A stretch of DNA of 19,735 bases from CAYVBE01 sp964448935 (GTDB taxonomy: Bacteria > Planctomycetota > Brocadiia > SM23-32). The notes under the pieces are model-generated. The model was not told the DNA's origin. It was given only the letters and a program-made list of their open reading frames with translations, and ran no database searches. Each line of letters opens with the position of its first letter. Position 1 is the first letter of the stretch. The DNA lies in contig CAYVBE010000064.1 in the NCBI GenBank assembly GCA_964448935.1, forward strand, positions 1 through 19,735, read 5' to 3'. The position numbers and the translations under genes were made by a program. Below are positions 1-8,715 of the stretch, one piece after another.

Positions 1-194
1 TGGTCCACCGGCGCTCCGGCTGAACCCGTAAAATCAAGTGTTATGAACCACTAGCAACCGCCCCAAGACGGCCTATTGGCGCGCATAATCACCCCGGTAG
101 CCCACTGGGCGGCCGGGGAAAAGGCAATGTGCAGCCTCTCCAAGTGCAGACTAAGACATCGCCTCGGTCGAATCAAGAACGCGCTACTCGACGG

Positions 195-555
195 TCAGAA
201 ACCGAGCTTTGCCGCGGTTTCCGTAATGTTAGCCATGTATATGTCCGGCTCGCCGGGTGTGCCGCGGTCGGTGGAGAATACTACGTGTTGCTCATCCGGG
301 GTCAGAACGGGGTGGGGGGGGCAAGGGTGGGCCGGATAGACGGCGTCGTGGGCGCAGAGCTTTTCCTGCCGCACCGACCCGTCCGGCATGTGTCTTACGA
401 GCGTAATCCAGTGCCTGGCCTCCGCATCGGTACCCCCCACGTCATACCCGTGGTGGGGTCAACTGCTTCCGTAGTACTCATGTCTGCCGTTTTCTCCCTC
501 GCTGTACTTCTGCCATTTTCGAAACCCGTCCGCATCGGTCCGACGGCGCCGCGCA
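195..555 (-). pseudogene. Remnant of a PD40/TolB-like beta-propeller gene (3' end)
   Basis: One minus-strand frame runs to a TGA at 195-197. It holds a recognisable final propeller blade: HPVLTPDEQHVVFSTDRG followed by PDIYMANI, the pattern of TolB/PD40 or oligogalacturonate-lyase-like propellers (HPsfSPDgk.vlFtSDr....DiYlv). The open part (195-458) has no convincing start: its only early candidate is a GTG at 438-440 with no Shine-Dalgarno sequence. The same frame carries an in-frame TGA at 459-461 and continues above it with plausible-looking sequence (GFRKWQKYSEGENGRHEYYG) to about 555. The simplest reading is a decayed or truncated gene whose upstream part is gone, since the sequence above 568 belongs to a different gene remnant. 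Which propeller family it came from is uncertain, and the upper boundary is approximate. Confidence 0.5.
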
Positions 556-567
556 CTCTCACCGGCG

Positions 568-707
568 CTAAATGAGGTAGTAGAGCACGTCCGGCTCCAG
601 GTTGACGACGGTTTCCGCACTGCCGCCGGGCCGGACGGACACCTCCCGGTCCAACGGGTAGCCATTCGCGCTCATGGCGGCAATCTTTGCCGCAGACCGC
701 GCGGTGT
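568..707 (-). pseudogene. Truncated 3' end of a second copy of the glycosidase-like gene
   Basis: Bases 573-707 align without gaps to 6251-6385, the 3' end of the intact glycosidase-like gene. By eye 112 of 135 bases match (about 83%), including a 34-bp identical run at 641-674 versus 6319-6352. In the homologous frame it reads SANGYPLDREVSVRPG, then VVNLEPDVLYYLI and a TAG stop (568-570); the intact copy ends LEPDVLYYLIERK. Most differences are conservative at the protein level, so the segment evolved as coding sequence before being cut off. Upstream of 707 the similarity ends and the frame meets a TAA near 760 with no start. This is a gene fragment, not a functional gene. Confidence 0.75.
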
Positions 708-836
708 GTGGCACAGGCGCCCCTCCTGAGGACCGGCGGGCAAGCCTCGCCTGCGGTCGTTACCCGGGGTCTCGAACCGAACAGCCTCGCCGGATTTGGT
801 CTTGACGGATATACGGGGGGGCGTACAGCGAGACGA

Positions 837-865
837 TTGAGGTGAAGTCGGAACTTCGGTACACT
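837..865 (+). promoter_or_regulatory. Candidate sigma70-type promoter for the Asp-box propeller gene
   Basis: TTGAGG (837-842), a 17-bp spacer and TACACT (860-865), each hexamer matching 4 of 6 consensus bases. Transcription would begin near 872, giving a leader of about 25 nt that contains GAGGAG (883-888) eight bases before the GTG start at 897. Found by eye in a GC-rich context, so moderate support only. Confidence 0.45.
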
Positions 866-896
866 AAGCGGAAAATCTCGTTGAGGAGTCAACACC

Positions 897-2051
897 GTGC
901 GTGGCAGCAAACATCAGACGATCTTGTTTTTCGCCTGTGCATTGGCGATCAGCTCGGCCGCCGTTCACGCGGCGGAGTGGGAGAAGGTCGAGTCGGTCGA
1001 CGCACTCGTGAGGGAGTTGCGCGTATGGGACGAGAAAGCGACCCACAACCAACGCGCCGGCGGCGTTTGGGTAGACCCGCGCTCGGGCGACGTCTACGTG
1101 GGCATCGCTCACCGGCCGATCCATAGAAGCACCGATCAAGGCGCAACGTGGAAACAATGGGGGCCCGACTGGCTCACGGGTAAGCTCCATTATCCTACCG
1201 GACTTGGCATCGACCATCCTTACCGGGGACGCATCCTTTTCTTCGGCAAGCACGGCACTTCGGGGCTGACACTCGACGACGGCAAGACGTGGCTGAAATT
1301 GCCCAAGAATCTTGTGAACGGGGATACCGATTGGGCGTCCGACGTGCCGTCGGTATTTATCTCGTTTGGTGACCATGGCAAGACCAACATGTCCATTGAC
1401 GGTGGCAAGACATGGCACAAAAACGGGATCGTCAAAGGCAAGAGCCTTGGGTTCTTCCATATGGGATTGATCGACGGCAAGACAATGCTGGTCGCGACCG
1501 GTGAGGAGGGGCTTGAGGTGGTAACCGGAACGCTTGATGGCCAGCCCGTAGCGTTTACGCCCCGCTATATACAGAACAAGAAACTCGTTGTGACCGACGC
1601 CCAGAGCCACTACTTCAAGGGCATCTATACGACCACGAATCTCCTGGGACCGTGGGACTACGCCAGGGACTTCACGAAGATATCCGACCTGAACCCCATC
1701 GCCCCAAACCCGCTCCACTGGGACAACGGCCGGATGTACTGGGCGGCGGTCGAAGGCTTGCTGGTATCCGAGGACGGTCTCGACTGGCGCGTGCACAGCG
1801 ACGGCGTGAAGAACGTGGAGTGGGTCGTGTTCGGCAAGACCGAAAAGGATATCCTCGTGTTGGATGAGGCGAAGACGCCGTTTATTACTTCCGATGGAGG
1901 CAAGACCTGGCGAAAGGTTGCGCCGGCATTTGATGTCGACCAGCCCTGGGATTCAACGACGTTCGGCTGGGATCCGGTCAACAAGCTCATCTATGCCTCG
2001 CCGGCGAACTATTCGCTATACCGGATCCGGTACGAAGGGGCGGCGGAGTGA
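897..2051 (+). CDS. Exported Asp-box (BNR) beta-propeller protein, sialidase-like fold
   Basis: A 384-residue protein starting at GTG (897) with GAGGAG eight bases upstream. Residues 1-26 form a Sec signal peptide (basic start, hydrophobic core, AVHA-A cleavage site). The mature part has repeated Asp-box turns: STDQGATW (78-85), LDDGKTW (about 126-132), SIDGGKTW (166-173), SEDGLDW (about 284-290) and TSDGGKTW (331-338), spaced as in a six- or seven-bladed propeller. Asp-boxes occur in sialidases, in Vps10/sortilin-like proteins and in many exported propellers of unknown function. I cannot assign the sialidase Arg triad, so enzymatic activity is not claimed. It is followed after 141 bp by the large PQQ-like propeller gene on the same strand, which has its own ribosome-binding site. 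Visually it is less GC-rich than the efflux genes at the other end of the window. Confidence 0.85.
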   Translation: MRGSKHQTILFFACALAISSAAVHAAEWEKVESVDALVRELRVWDEKATHNQRAGGVWVDPRSGDVYVGIAHRPIHRSTDQGATWKQWGPDWLTGKLHYPTGLGIDHPYRGRILFFGKHGTSGLTLDDGKTWLKLPKNLVNGDTDWASDVPSVFISFGDHGKTNMSIDGGKTWHKNGIVKGKSLGFFHMGLIDGKTMLVATGEEGLEVVTGTLDGQPVAFTPRYIQNKKLVVTDAQSHYFKGIYTTTNLLGPWDYARDFTKISDLNPIAPNPLHWDNGRMYWAAVEGLLVSEDGLDWRVHSDGVKNVEWVVFGKTEKDILVLDEAKTPFITSDGGKTWRKVAPAFDVDQPWDSTTFGWDPVNKLIYASPANYSLYRIRYEGAAE

Positions 2052-2192
2052 GCCGGGCTTCAAGCTTCTGGCTTTGCGTTCGTGCTTCACCACCGTTTTA
2101 CGAGAAGGAGGGCGTCCCCGGCGCTATCAGCTGGGCCATCCGGTAAATGGGGAACCTGGATATATACCTTTAGAGACTGAGGAGCATGATTT

Positions 2193-5100
2193 GTGAAGCC
2201 TGAGATGAAAGCACCATTGTTGATCTTGCTGTTCCTGCTGAGCATGGCCGCTGCAGGCGGGGCTGACAGCCTGGGCTGGAGAGGGGATGGGTCCGGCAAG
2301 TATCCGGAAGCCAGGCCCGTGCTGCAGTGGAGCCGGACCAGTAAGGCCGTCAAGGAGCTTCGCTTCCAGGCGGCGCGGCCTGACGGGGATTCGAAGGGCA
2401 TGCCCATGCCGGACGGCGTAATCCGGGAGTGGCTGGTCCTGGGCCCCTTGCCCATGAAGATCGAGGATACGGACAGGCGGTTTGGTTTTGGACAGTCCTA
2501 CTCCGGAAAGACAACCGACCCCCTTGGGCTGGGAGACAGCCCCGGAGACGAAACAGAACTGCAGCCGACCGTTGGCGACAAGGGGGCTGACAAGACCTGG
2601 ACGCTGCACAAAGCCGATACCTCGACAGTGGACTTCAAGAGTCTCTATCAGGACATCTCACTCAAGGACAAGCTGAAGAACCGGGACTATGCCGCCTACG
2701 CCCACGCCTATGTCCATGCCGCACAGGGCGGCACGTATGCTGTGAATATCAATAACCGCGGTGCCATCCGGGTTTGGCTCAATGGCAAACTGGTCAGCAG
2801 AGTGGACAATGGCACGAAAGAGTTGACCTTCAACAGAGGATGGAATCGACTCCTGATCCGCGTGCAGCCTACCCGTAGGCTGTTTAGCAAGAGGAGGGAC
2901 TATCCTATGTACAAGAACAACTGGTTCGCCAGCGTCTGCTTCTACGGCATTCTCGGGTCCACGTATGAGACATCCAATCTCCGCTGGGTCAGGGAGATGC
3001 CCAACGGTTTCGGTTTCGGATCCCCCATTCTGGTAGGAAAGCGCCTGTTTCTGCAGTCCGGCCACGGCGACCTGTTCTGTGTCGATGCGGAGTCCGGCCG
3101 CATCCTCTGGCTACGCTCCAACATCTATCACGACTTTGCCACCGAAGAGGAACGGCGTGAGCATTCCGAGGTCTTCAAGGAGATCGCCCCCCTGGCTGCA
3201 CGGCTGAAGGAGATCAACGCCTCCTTTGCCCGGGGCGAAGGCCCCCGCCTGGAAAAGGTCAAGAGGGGACATCGCACCTCGTACGGCCACCGGGAGAAGG
3301 AAGACCTGGGAAAAGGCATCTGTGACCTTATGCGCAAGGTGGACAGGGAGAAGTACAGCCTGCCCAAACACCAGAACCAGGATGAGGATCTGGGGTATGG
3401 CGGCTTCAACCCTGTCAGCGACGGAAAACATGTGTTCGCCTGGTTCGCCACCGGCGTGACGGTCTGCTATGACCTGGACGGCAATCTCATCTGGCGCAAC
3501 CTCGACAATCGCGGCGGTTACCGTGGGCATCATGGCTACAGCATTGGACCATTTCTGCATGACGGCAAGCTCCTGACCTACATGACAAGCTTGCTGTGCC
3601 GCGACGCGTCCGATGGCCGACTGTTATGGGAACGTGACAGTCCATTCGGAAGTATGCAAGGGCAATTCGTGGGCGCGGAGATTGCCGGCGAACCCGTGGC
3701 GATTACTTCCAGCGGAGGTGTGCTGCGCATGTCCGACGGTGCCGTGCTTTGGGAAGGTCTTCCCCAGAGCTTACACATGATTCCCGCTCCGGTGGTGGAG
3801 GGCAACACCTGCTACCAATTGATGGGTAAGCACACATCAAAAAAGGGAGGCATGTTCCCGAATTTTCATCGTATTTCCCTGCCTCAAAATGTCTCCGATC
3901 CACTCGATGTGGAGGTAGATGCACTTACGGTGGACACCAGGGCTTTTCCTGCCGACTATGTCTACTTTCACATGAGTTCACCCATCGTTCATGAAGGTCT
4001 GGCATACCTGCTTAATAACGCGGGTGTGCTCACGGTCGTGGACGTCGAGCGCATGGAGATCGTCTATCAGAAGTACCTCGACCTGGATCAGTCCACGGGT
4101 TGGGGAGAAGGTGCGGCGCGCGGTATTGGCATCAGCCCGGTGCTGGCCGGCGAGCATCTCTTAGTCTTCGGCTCCACCGGGTCCTGCCTGGTGCTGAAGC
4201 CCGGTCGTACATACCAGGAGGTGGCCAAGAACAAGATCGAACACACCCTTCGCCGCGCCGGCAACAACATGAACGAACGTTTCGTGGGCTGCCCGGTTTT
4301 CGAGGGTAAGCGGGCCTATATCCGCGGCGAAGCCAATCTGTACTGCGTGGGGAAGAACGACAAAAGCCTGGCGCCGCAGGGCTCAAATCCCGTTGCTGAG
4401 ATCGATTGGCAATCTCATGTGGCAGGCAAAACAGTCCGCTTTGAGGGCGTGACTGGCGGAGAAGACGGTGTGATCACCTTCGACGGCGCTCAGTCTCAGA
4501 TAGTCGTCCCGCGCACAATACCGGGAGAAGGCCGGATCTCGCTGGACATTCTGTTACCTGAAATGCCCACAGACCGTGCGACCATCATGTCCAACGCGCT
4601 CGAGAGCGGATCGCCCACCTGGTATCTGGAGGTTCTCGAGGATGGATCGCTACGCCTCTCGGTCTTTAGCGGCGGCTGGCTGCGCGTCGCCAACCCCGCC
4701 AGGGTGCAGCCCGGCAAATGGCACAAGCTGCAGCTCGGCTGGGGCCAAGAGGGCGCATGGCTTGCCGTGGATGATCAGCGCGTTGAAGATAAACGGCCGG
4801 CCGTTCCCGATAGAAGCAGCGGCGGGGCTTTCGGCATAGGCAATGTCTACACGAGCGGACCGGGAGCACCTGTGGGCATGAAGATCCGGGTGCCGGGATT
4901 GACTTTTGAGGGAAAGAATGGCGAGAGCCAGGCTCAGATGCCTGTCCCCGCAGATAGCCGTGATGCCGCCGCCCCGCCGGTCACAGATGACCCTGAAGCA
5001 GCGGTTCCTCCACGCATCTGTGGATTCCGCGGCAACGGCAGCGGGGGTTATCCAGGCGCCAGGATTCCGCTTGAATGGTCGTCGGACACAAGGCCTCGAT

Positions 5101-6143
5101 GGGAGGTCGAGATCGGGGGCGGCTACGGCAGTCCAGTGGTGAGCGGCCGCCATGTCTTCGTCACGGCGGAGCCCGACAAACTGCACTGTGTGGACCTGAC
5201 GGATGGCAATATCCTCTGGACGCGGACTAACGGTTTTGATCAGCTGCCGAAAGAGCAGGCTGCCAGCGCCCGCAAGCCACCGGCCGACGACTGCGGTTAT
5301 GCTGCCTCCACACCGTATACCGACGGCCGGCATGTCTGGGTGGTTTACGGCACAGGCGTTGTTGCCTGCTACGATATGGAGGGGAAACGCCGGTGGATCC
5401 GCTATATCGATCATGAGCAGTTTAATGAATATGGCCGCAGCGCTTCGCCCGTCATGGCAGACGGCAGACTCATCGTCACTATCACCCATCTCATAGCTCT
5501 CGACCCTGAGACCGGCCGCACGCTCTGGGAACAGCCGGAGGCCAGGGAAGCCTACGGCACGCCCGGCGTTACGTGCATCGGAACCCGTGATGTGCTGGTC
5601 ACGCCCAGCGGCTATGTGGTGGCCGCGGACGATGGGCAGGTCGTGGCAGGCGGAATAGGCACGGCCTTGAATGCCAGCCCGGTGGTTCACAATGGTGTGG
5701 TCTATTTCTGCGACACCGAGACCTCGGCGTGGAAACTTCCCCGCTCCCCCGAAGACAAGCCCGAAGAACTATGGTTTGCCGAGATCCCGGGGGAGGTCTT
5801 TGCCTCCCCGGTCTTCCATGACGGTGTTCTCTACTGCGTGGACAACGCTGCGTACTTTTACGCCATAAACGCCGCTGACGGAGAAATCCTTTACGAAGAA
5901 CAACTCACGGGCGGAGACATGTCCATGGATATGACCCCCTTCTATCCCAGCCTGATCCTGGCCAATGGCCGGCTTCTGGTTTCAAACTGTACCGGCCAGA
6001 CCGCCATGATCAAACCAGGCCCGGAGTTCACCCTCCTCCGCATCAACGAACGCCGGCCCGGTTCCGGTGCCACCCCTGCCATTGACGCCGGCAACCTGCT
6101 TATGCGCTCCGGTTCCGAGCTCTACGTGCTTGCCGAATCATAG
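2193..6143 (+). CDS. Large exported protein: two PQQ-like propellers flanking a LamG-like domain
   Basis: 1316 residues from a GTG at 2193 (TGAGGAG at 2178-2184, spacing 8); an ATG at 2205 is an in-frame alternative. Residues 1-24 are a signal peptide. Order: WRGDGSGKYPEAR motif (29-41); a jelly-roll-like module beginning WLVLGPLP (about 77) and ending GWNRLLIRV (about 228), as in carbohydrate-active and cytochrome-linked PVC proteins; a first PQQ-type propeller (about 260-735) with blade motifs such as FCVDAESGRILW; a LamG/concanavalin-like region (about 735-910; ITFDGAQSQIVVP, PGKWHKLQLGW); then a second FRGNGSGGYPGAR motif (about 945) and second propeller to the C-terminus (HCVDLTDGNILW, FYAINAADGEILYEE). 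PQQ-like repeats often lack the cofactor and act as binding scaffolds; no dehydrogenase active site is evident. Probably periplasmic or outer-surface. The two propellers look like an internal duplication. No clear promoter is seen in 2052-2192. Confidence 0.85.
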   Translation: MKPEMKAPLLILLFLLSMAAAGGADSLGWRGDGSGKYPEARPVLQWSRTSKAVKELRFQAARPDGDSKGMPMPDGVIREWLVLGPLPMKIEDTDRRFGFGQSYSGKTTDPLGLGDSPGDETELQPTVGDKGADKTWTLHKADTSTVDFKSLYQDISLKDKLKNRDYAAYAHAYVHAAQGGTYAVNINNRGAIRVWLNGKLVSRVDNGTKELTFNRGWNRLLIRVQPTRRLFSKRRDYPMYKNNWFASVCFYGILGSTYETSNLRWVREMPNGFGFGSPILVGKRLFLQSGHGDLFCVDAESGRILWLRSNIYHDFATEEERREHSEVFKEIAPLAARLKEINASFARGEGPRLEKVKRGHRTSYGHREKEDLGKGICDLMRKVDREKYSLPKHQNQDEDLGYGGFNPVSDGKHVFAWFATGVTVCYDLDGNLIWRNLDNRGGYRGHHGYSIGPFLHDGKLLTYMTSLLCRDASDGRLLWERDSPFGSMQGQFVGAEIAGEPVAITSSGGVLRMSDGAVLWEGLPQSLHMIPAPVVEGNTCYQLMGKHTSKKGGMFPNFHRISLPQNVSDPLDVEVDALTVDTRAFPADYVYFHMSSPIVHEGLAYLLNNAGVLTVVDVERMEIVYQKYLDLDQSTGWGEGAARGIGISPVLAGEHLLVFGSTGSCLVLKPGRTYQEVAKNKIEHTLRRAGNNMNERFVGCPVFEGKRAYIRGEANLYCVGKNDKSLAPQGSNPVAEIDWQSHVAGKTVRFEGVTGGEDGVITFDGAQSQIVVPRTIPGEGRISLDILLPEMPTDRATIMSNALESGSPTWYLEVLEDGSLRLSVFSGGWLRVANPARVQPGKWHKLQLGWGQEGAWLAVDDQRVEDKRPAVPDRSSGGAFGIGNVYTSGPGAPVGMKIRVPGLTFEGKNGESQAQMPVPADSRDAAAPPVTDDPEAAVPPRICGFRGNGSGGYPGARIPLEWSSDTRPRWEVEIGGGYGSPVVSGRHVFVTAEPDKLHCVDLTDGNILWTRTNGFDQLPKEQAASARKPPADDCGYAASTPYTDGRHVWVVYGTGVVACYDMEGKRRWIRYIDHEQFNEYGRSASPVMADGRLIVTITHLIALDPETGRTLWEQPEAREAYGTPGVTCIGTRDVLVTPSGYVVAADDGQVVAGGIGTALNASPVVHNGVVYFCDTETSAWKLPRSPEDKPEELWFAEIPGEVFASPVFHDGVLYCVDNAAYFYAINAADGEILYEEQLTGGDMSMDMTPFYPSLILANGRLLVSNCTGQTAMIKPGPEFTLLRINERRPGSGATPAIDAGNLLMRSGSELYVLAES

Positions 6144-6236
6144 GCCCCCGTCCCGGGCCGTCGCACATGCAGTCCGGCTTCGAGTTTTTCCGAGATGTCA
6201 CCGGTCGGGCGAAAACCGCTGAAAGGGCGCGCGGCG

Positions 6237-8453
6237 TCACTTGCGCTCTATGAGATAGTAGAGCACGTCCGGCTCAAGGTTGATAACGGTGCCTGGGCCT
6301 GCGTTGGCTCTGACGGAGACCTCCCGGTCCAACGGGTAGCCATTCGCGCTCAGGGCGGTAATCGTTACCACAGACCGCGCGGTGTCGTGCAAAGTGACCG
6401 AACCGGCTGCGGTCCGCACCTCCAGCGGGGGTCCGCCGGGGTCCACAATCTTCCATGCGTCGCCCTCCGGTTCGACCTGCCAGTTGGTGTTCTGCTCCTC
6501 GGTGATTACCTGCAGCAGGAGCCGGGGCGATTCGGAGATGGGGCCGTCGGTCAGGCTGGTCACCAGCACGGAGCCGTACTCGTTCTCGCTCTCGATGGTC
6601 ACGTCGTTCAGGGCGATGCCGCCCGCTTCAGCCGGCAGGCCGCAGGCGCCCTGAGAGCGGGGGCTGTTCACTGTGACCAGGCCCGCGCCGTAGTCCATTA
6701 CAACTTCACCCGTTGCGCTGCGAATGACCTCTTCCTCGCGGTCTATGTAGCGGCTGAGGTCGAGGAGCCGGGCGCCGGCGTCGTCTTCGCCGAATCCCCG
6801 CACGACCGGGCCGACGAAGTAGGCAAGCGGGTCTATGTTGGAGACGTCCAGGTCGCGGGCCTCCTTTCCCTCGGGCACCTGCTCGGCCCTCCAGATATCA
6901 ATCGAGAACGGCTCCTGCGTGCCGGAGCCCTTCAGCTCGAACAGCTCTTCCAGGCTCAGGACCTGCTTGATCACTGGATCGGCCTCCCGCACGTCGCCGC
7001 GCCGGTAGAGCAGCGCCGCCGCCGGGAACTGCCCGAACTGGGCGGGCGTCATCAAGGGCCACTTTCTCACCCGCTCGGCCCACCTGCCGTCGGAAGCGGT
7101 GAAGAATTCGATGCCGTCTATCCCCTGCAGGGCGCCGTAGGCCGCTCCCAGGAACGCGCACTCCGTCCGGTAGCGGTTGGGCGCCGTCCAGCTGTAGGAG
7201 GAGATCGTCTGCGGGTAACCCTCATACTGAAGCACACGCTGCACCAGCGTTTGCGGCTGGCGTGTGCCCAGGCGGTTTTTGAACACGTCGCCTTCGGTCA
7301 TGCCGAAGCGCCTCTTCGGGCTGCCGACGTACGGTGTGTTGTAGAACCCGTTGACGTCCATCACATCGCTGGGGAAGGTGGCGTACTTGTTGAGCGGGCC
7401 CAGTCTGGTTTCGTCGGACGTGTGCCACTTGGAGCCCACGATGGCGCATTTCAGCCCGAGTTCCTCCCGCAGCCAACGCATTATGTCCTCATACCAGGCG
7501 TGATGGACCTCGGTGATGAACCGTATCTGGTCGGCCACGCGCTTCTGCGAGTCGGGGGCCTGTCGGCCGTAATCCGCCGTCATCTCCCAGGAACTCATCA
7601 GCCCCGCGCGGCCGTCGGCCAGGCTGTCCCGCTTGTTGGGGAAGCCCCACTCGTCAAAAGCCTTCTTAAGCGAGCCGTACCGCTGAGCCGCCCAGTCGGC
7701 GAAGCGTTTTTCCAGCACTTCCATGCACTCATACGGGATGGTATCCCCGGGCTTGAAGGTCCAGAAGAAGAAGTTGTCCTCGTTTGCGAGCGTGTAGAGC
7801 GCGACGGCCGGGTCTTCGGCCAGCGTGGTGCCGGTATAGGGGTTTTCACTCAGGAAAACCTTCCGCAGCCAGGCCTTGTATATCTCCTCCATGCGCGGGT
7901 GCCAGAACAGCATCGAGAACGGGGCTTTGTTGCCGATGTCCTCGAAGCCGGGCAGACCCCAGCTCGGCCTTACGTTGACGCCGACGGGAATGTAGAGGTC
8001 CAGATGCGTGTAGATGCCTTGCTTCTTCATCGCGGACACGATGTAGTGGATGTTGTCCAGGAACCGCTGGTTGATCGCCGTCGGGTCCTGGGCGCCGCCG
8101 GCGGCGATGTTCTTGAGCACGCGATACATGTTAACGCCGTTCTTGGCGAAGCGGCGGGCCATGTAGTCAATCTCCTCGTGGCTCAGACGGTCCACGTTCT
8201 TCTGGCAGAGAGTGGCCCAGAAGCGCACGGGCTCGCGCGTCTCGGAGAAGACGAACCGGTTTCCCCGGCGCGTCACGAAGCCGTCCTCGCCCGCCGTATC
8301 CTGGTTCAGGAACCGCAGGTCTATCGGAGACTCATCGAAAGGATCGGGGTCCGGCGCAAAGGCCCGGAAGGGCAGCGGGGCCTCGGCAGCAACGGCGAGT
8401 GGCAGAACGAAAAACAACGCAGTGACGATGACGGACAGGTAACGGAAGGTCAT
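6237..8453 (-). CDS. Exported GH-A-like TIM-barrel glycosidase homologue, possibly inactive
   Basis: 738 residues from an ATG at 8453 with GGAG eight bases upstream. Residues 1-23 are a signal peptide. The body looks like a clan GH-A (alpha/beta)8 hydrolase of a type found in PVC bacteria: VRFWATLCQKN near strand 1, NGVNMYRVLKN, GIYTHLDLYIP, then VALYTLANEDN, whose Asn224-Glu225 fits the acid/base NE after strand 4. The strand-7 region reads PQTISSYSWTAPNRYRTE, followed by YGALQGIDGIEFFTASDG. Relatives I remember have an SEYN-type motif with the nucleophile Glu here; this protein has Ser419, so catalysis is doubtful. The C-terminal 200 residues are beta-rich, ending LEPDVLYYLIERK. It is convergent with the PQQ-propeller gene (93-bp gap, no good terminator, only a GGCCC/GGGCC dyad at 6143-6159), and a fragment of a paralogue lies at 568-707. 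Substrate unknown. Confidence 0.8.
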   Translation of the reverse strand: MTFRYLSVIVTALFFVLPLAVAAEAPLPFRAFAPDPDPFDESPIDLRFLNQDTAGEDGFVTRRGNRFVFSETREPVRFWATLCQKNVDRLSHEEIDYMARRFAKNGVNMYRVLKNIAAGGAQDPTAINQRFLDNIHYIVSAMKKQGIYTHLDLYIPVGVNVRPSWGLPGFEDIGNKAPFSMLFWHPRMEEIYKAWLRKVFLSENPYTGTTLAEDPAVALYTLANEDNFFFWTFKPGDTIPYECMEVLEKRFADWAAQRYGSLKKAFDEWGFPNKRDSLADGRAGLMSSWEMTADYGRQAPDSQKRVADQIRFITEVHHAWYEDIMRWLREELGLKCAIVGSKWHTSDETRLGPLNKYATFPSDVMDVNGFYNTPYVGSPKRRFGMTEGDVFKNRLGTRQPQTLVQRVLQYEGYPQTISSYSWTAPNRYRTECAFLGAAYGALQGIDGIEFFTASDGRWAERVRKWPLMTPAQFGQFPAAALLYRRGDVREADPVIKQVLSLEELFELKGSGTQEPFSIDIWRAEQVPEGKEARDLDVSNIDPLAYFVGPVVRGFGEDDAGARLLDLSRYIDREEEVIRSATGEVVMDYGAGLVTVNSPRSQGACGLPAEAGGIALNDVTIESENEYGSVLVTSLTDGPISESPRLLLQVITEEQNTNWQVEPEGDAWKIVDPGGPPLEVRTAAGSVTLHDTARSVVTITALSANGYPLDREVSVRANAGPGTVINLEPDVLYYLIERK

Positions 8454-8570
8454 AACCGTTGCTCCGGTAGCTGGAGGAGTGGCAGCGGACCGGCAACCTT
8501 CCGGGCACCGGCTGTCCAGGGGCGCCGGGCGGTTCGTTCACCAGGCCTGCACAGAACGGACTCGCCCATC

Positions 8571-8599
8571 ATGATAGCTGCGGAGTTCGGTCTGAACAA
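8571..8599 (-). promoter_or_regulatory. Candidate promoter for the glycosidase-like gene
   Basis: On the minus strand TTGTTC (8594-8599), a 17-bp spacer and TATCAT (8571-8576; 5 of 6 consensus bases). The leader to the ATG at 8453 would be about 110 nt. The -35 is weak (3 of 6), so this is a tentative call. Confidence 0.3.
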
Positions 8600-8620
8600 G
8601 GACTCACGCGGGTCGCCGGG

Positions 8621-8649
8621 TTGACACCGAGGAGATATGACACCATAAT
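8621..8649 (+). promoter_or_regulatory. Strong sigma70-type promoter for the 8716 gene
   Basis: TTGACA (8621-8626, perfect), a 17-bp spacer and CATAAT (8644-8649, 5 of 6). Transcription should begin near 8656, which rules out an in-frame ATG at 8650 as the gene start and supports the ATG at 8716. The -10 box sits inside the palindrome ACCATA-A-TATGGT (8642-8654), which could be an operator. Confidence 0.7.
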
Positions 8650-8715
8650 ATGGTACGCTGGAGTATTGGCAGAGAAGTGTTACCCGGTGGCAGCACTTGT
8701 GGGGAGGAAGAAGCT

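Noticed and set aside
395..910. 171-residue minus-strand frame at the left end
   Set aside because: It runs out of frame through the glycosidase-gene fragment at 568-707, whose homology fixes a different frame.
6195..8624. 809-residue plus-strand open frame opposite the glycosidase-like gene
   Set aside because: The minus-strand gene has a signal peptide, ribosome-binding site and fold motifs; the plus frame is its shadow.
8650..8715. Upstream in-frame ATG for the exported protein
   Set aside because: It overlaps the -10 box, lies before the expected transcription start, and would hide the signal peptide behind 22 residues; GGAGG precedes the ATG at 8716.
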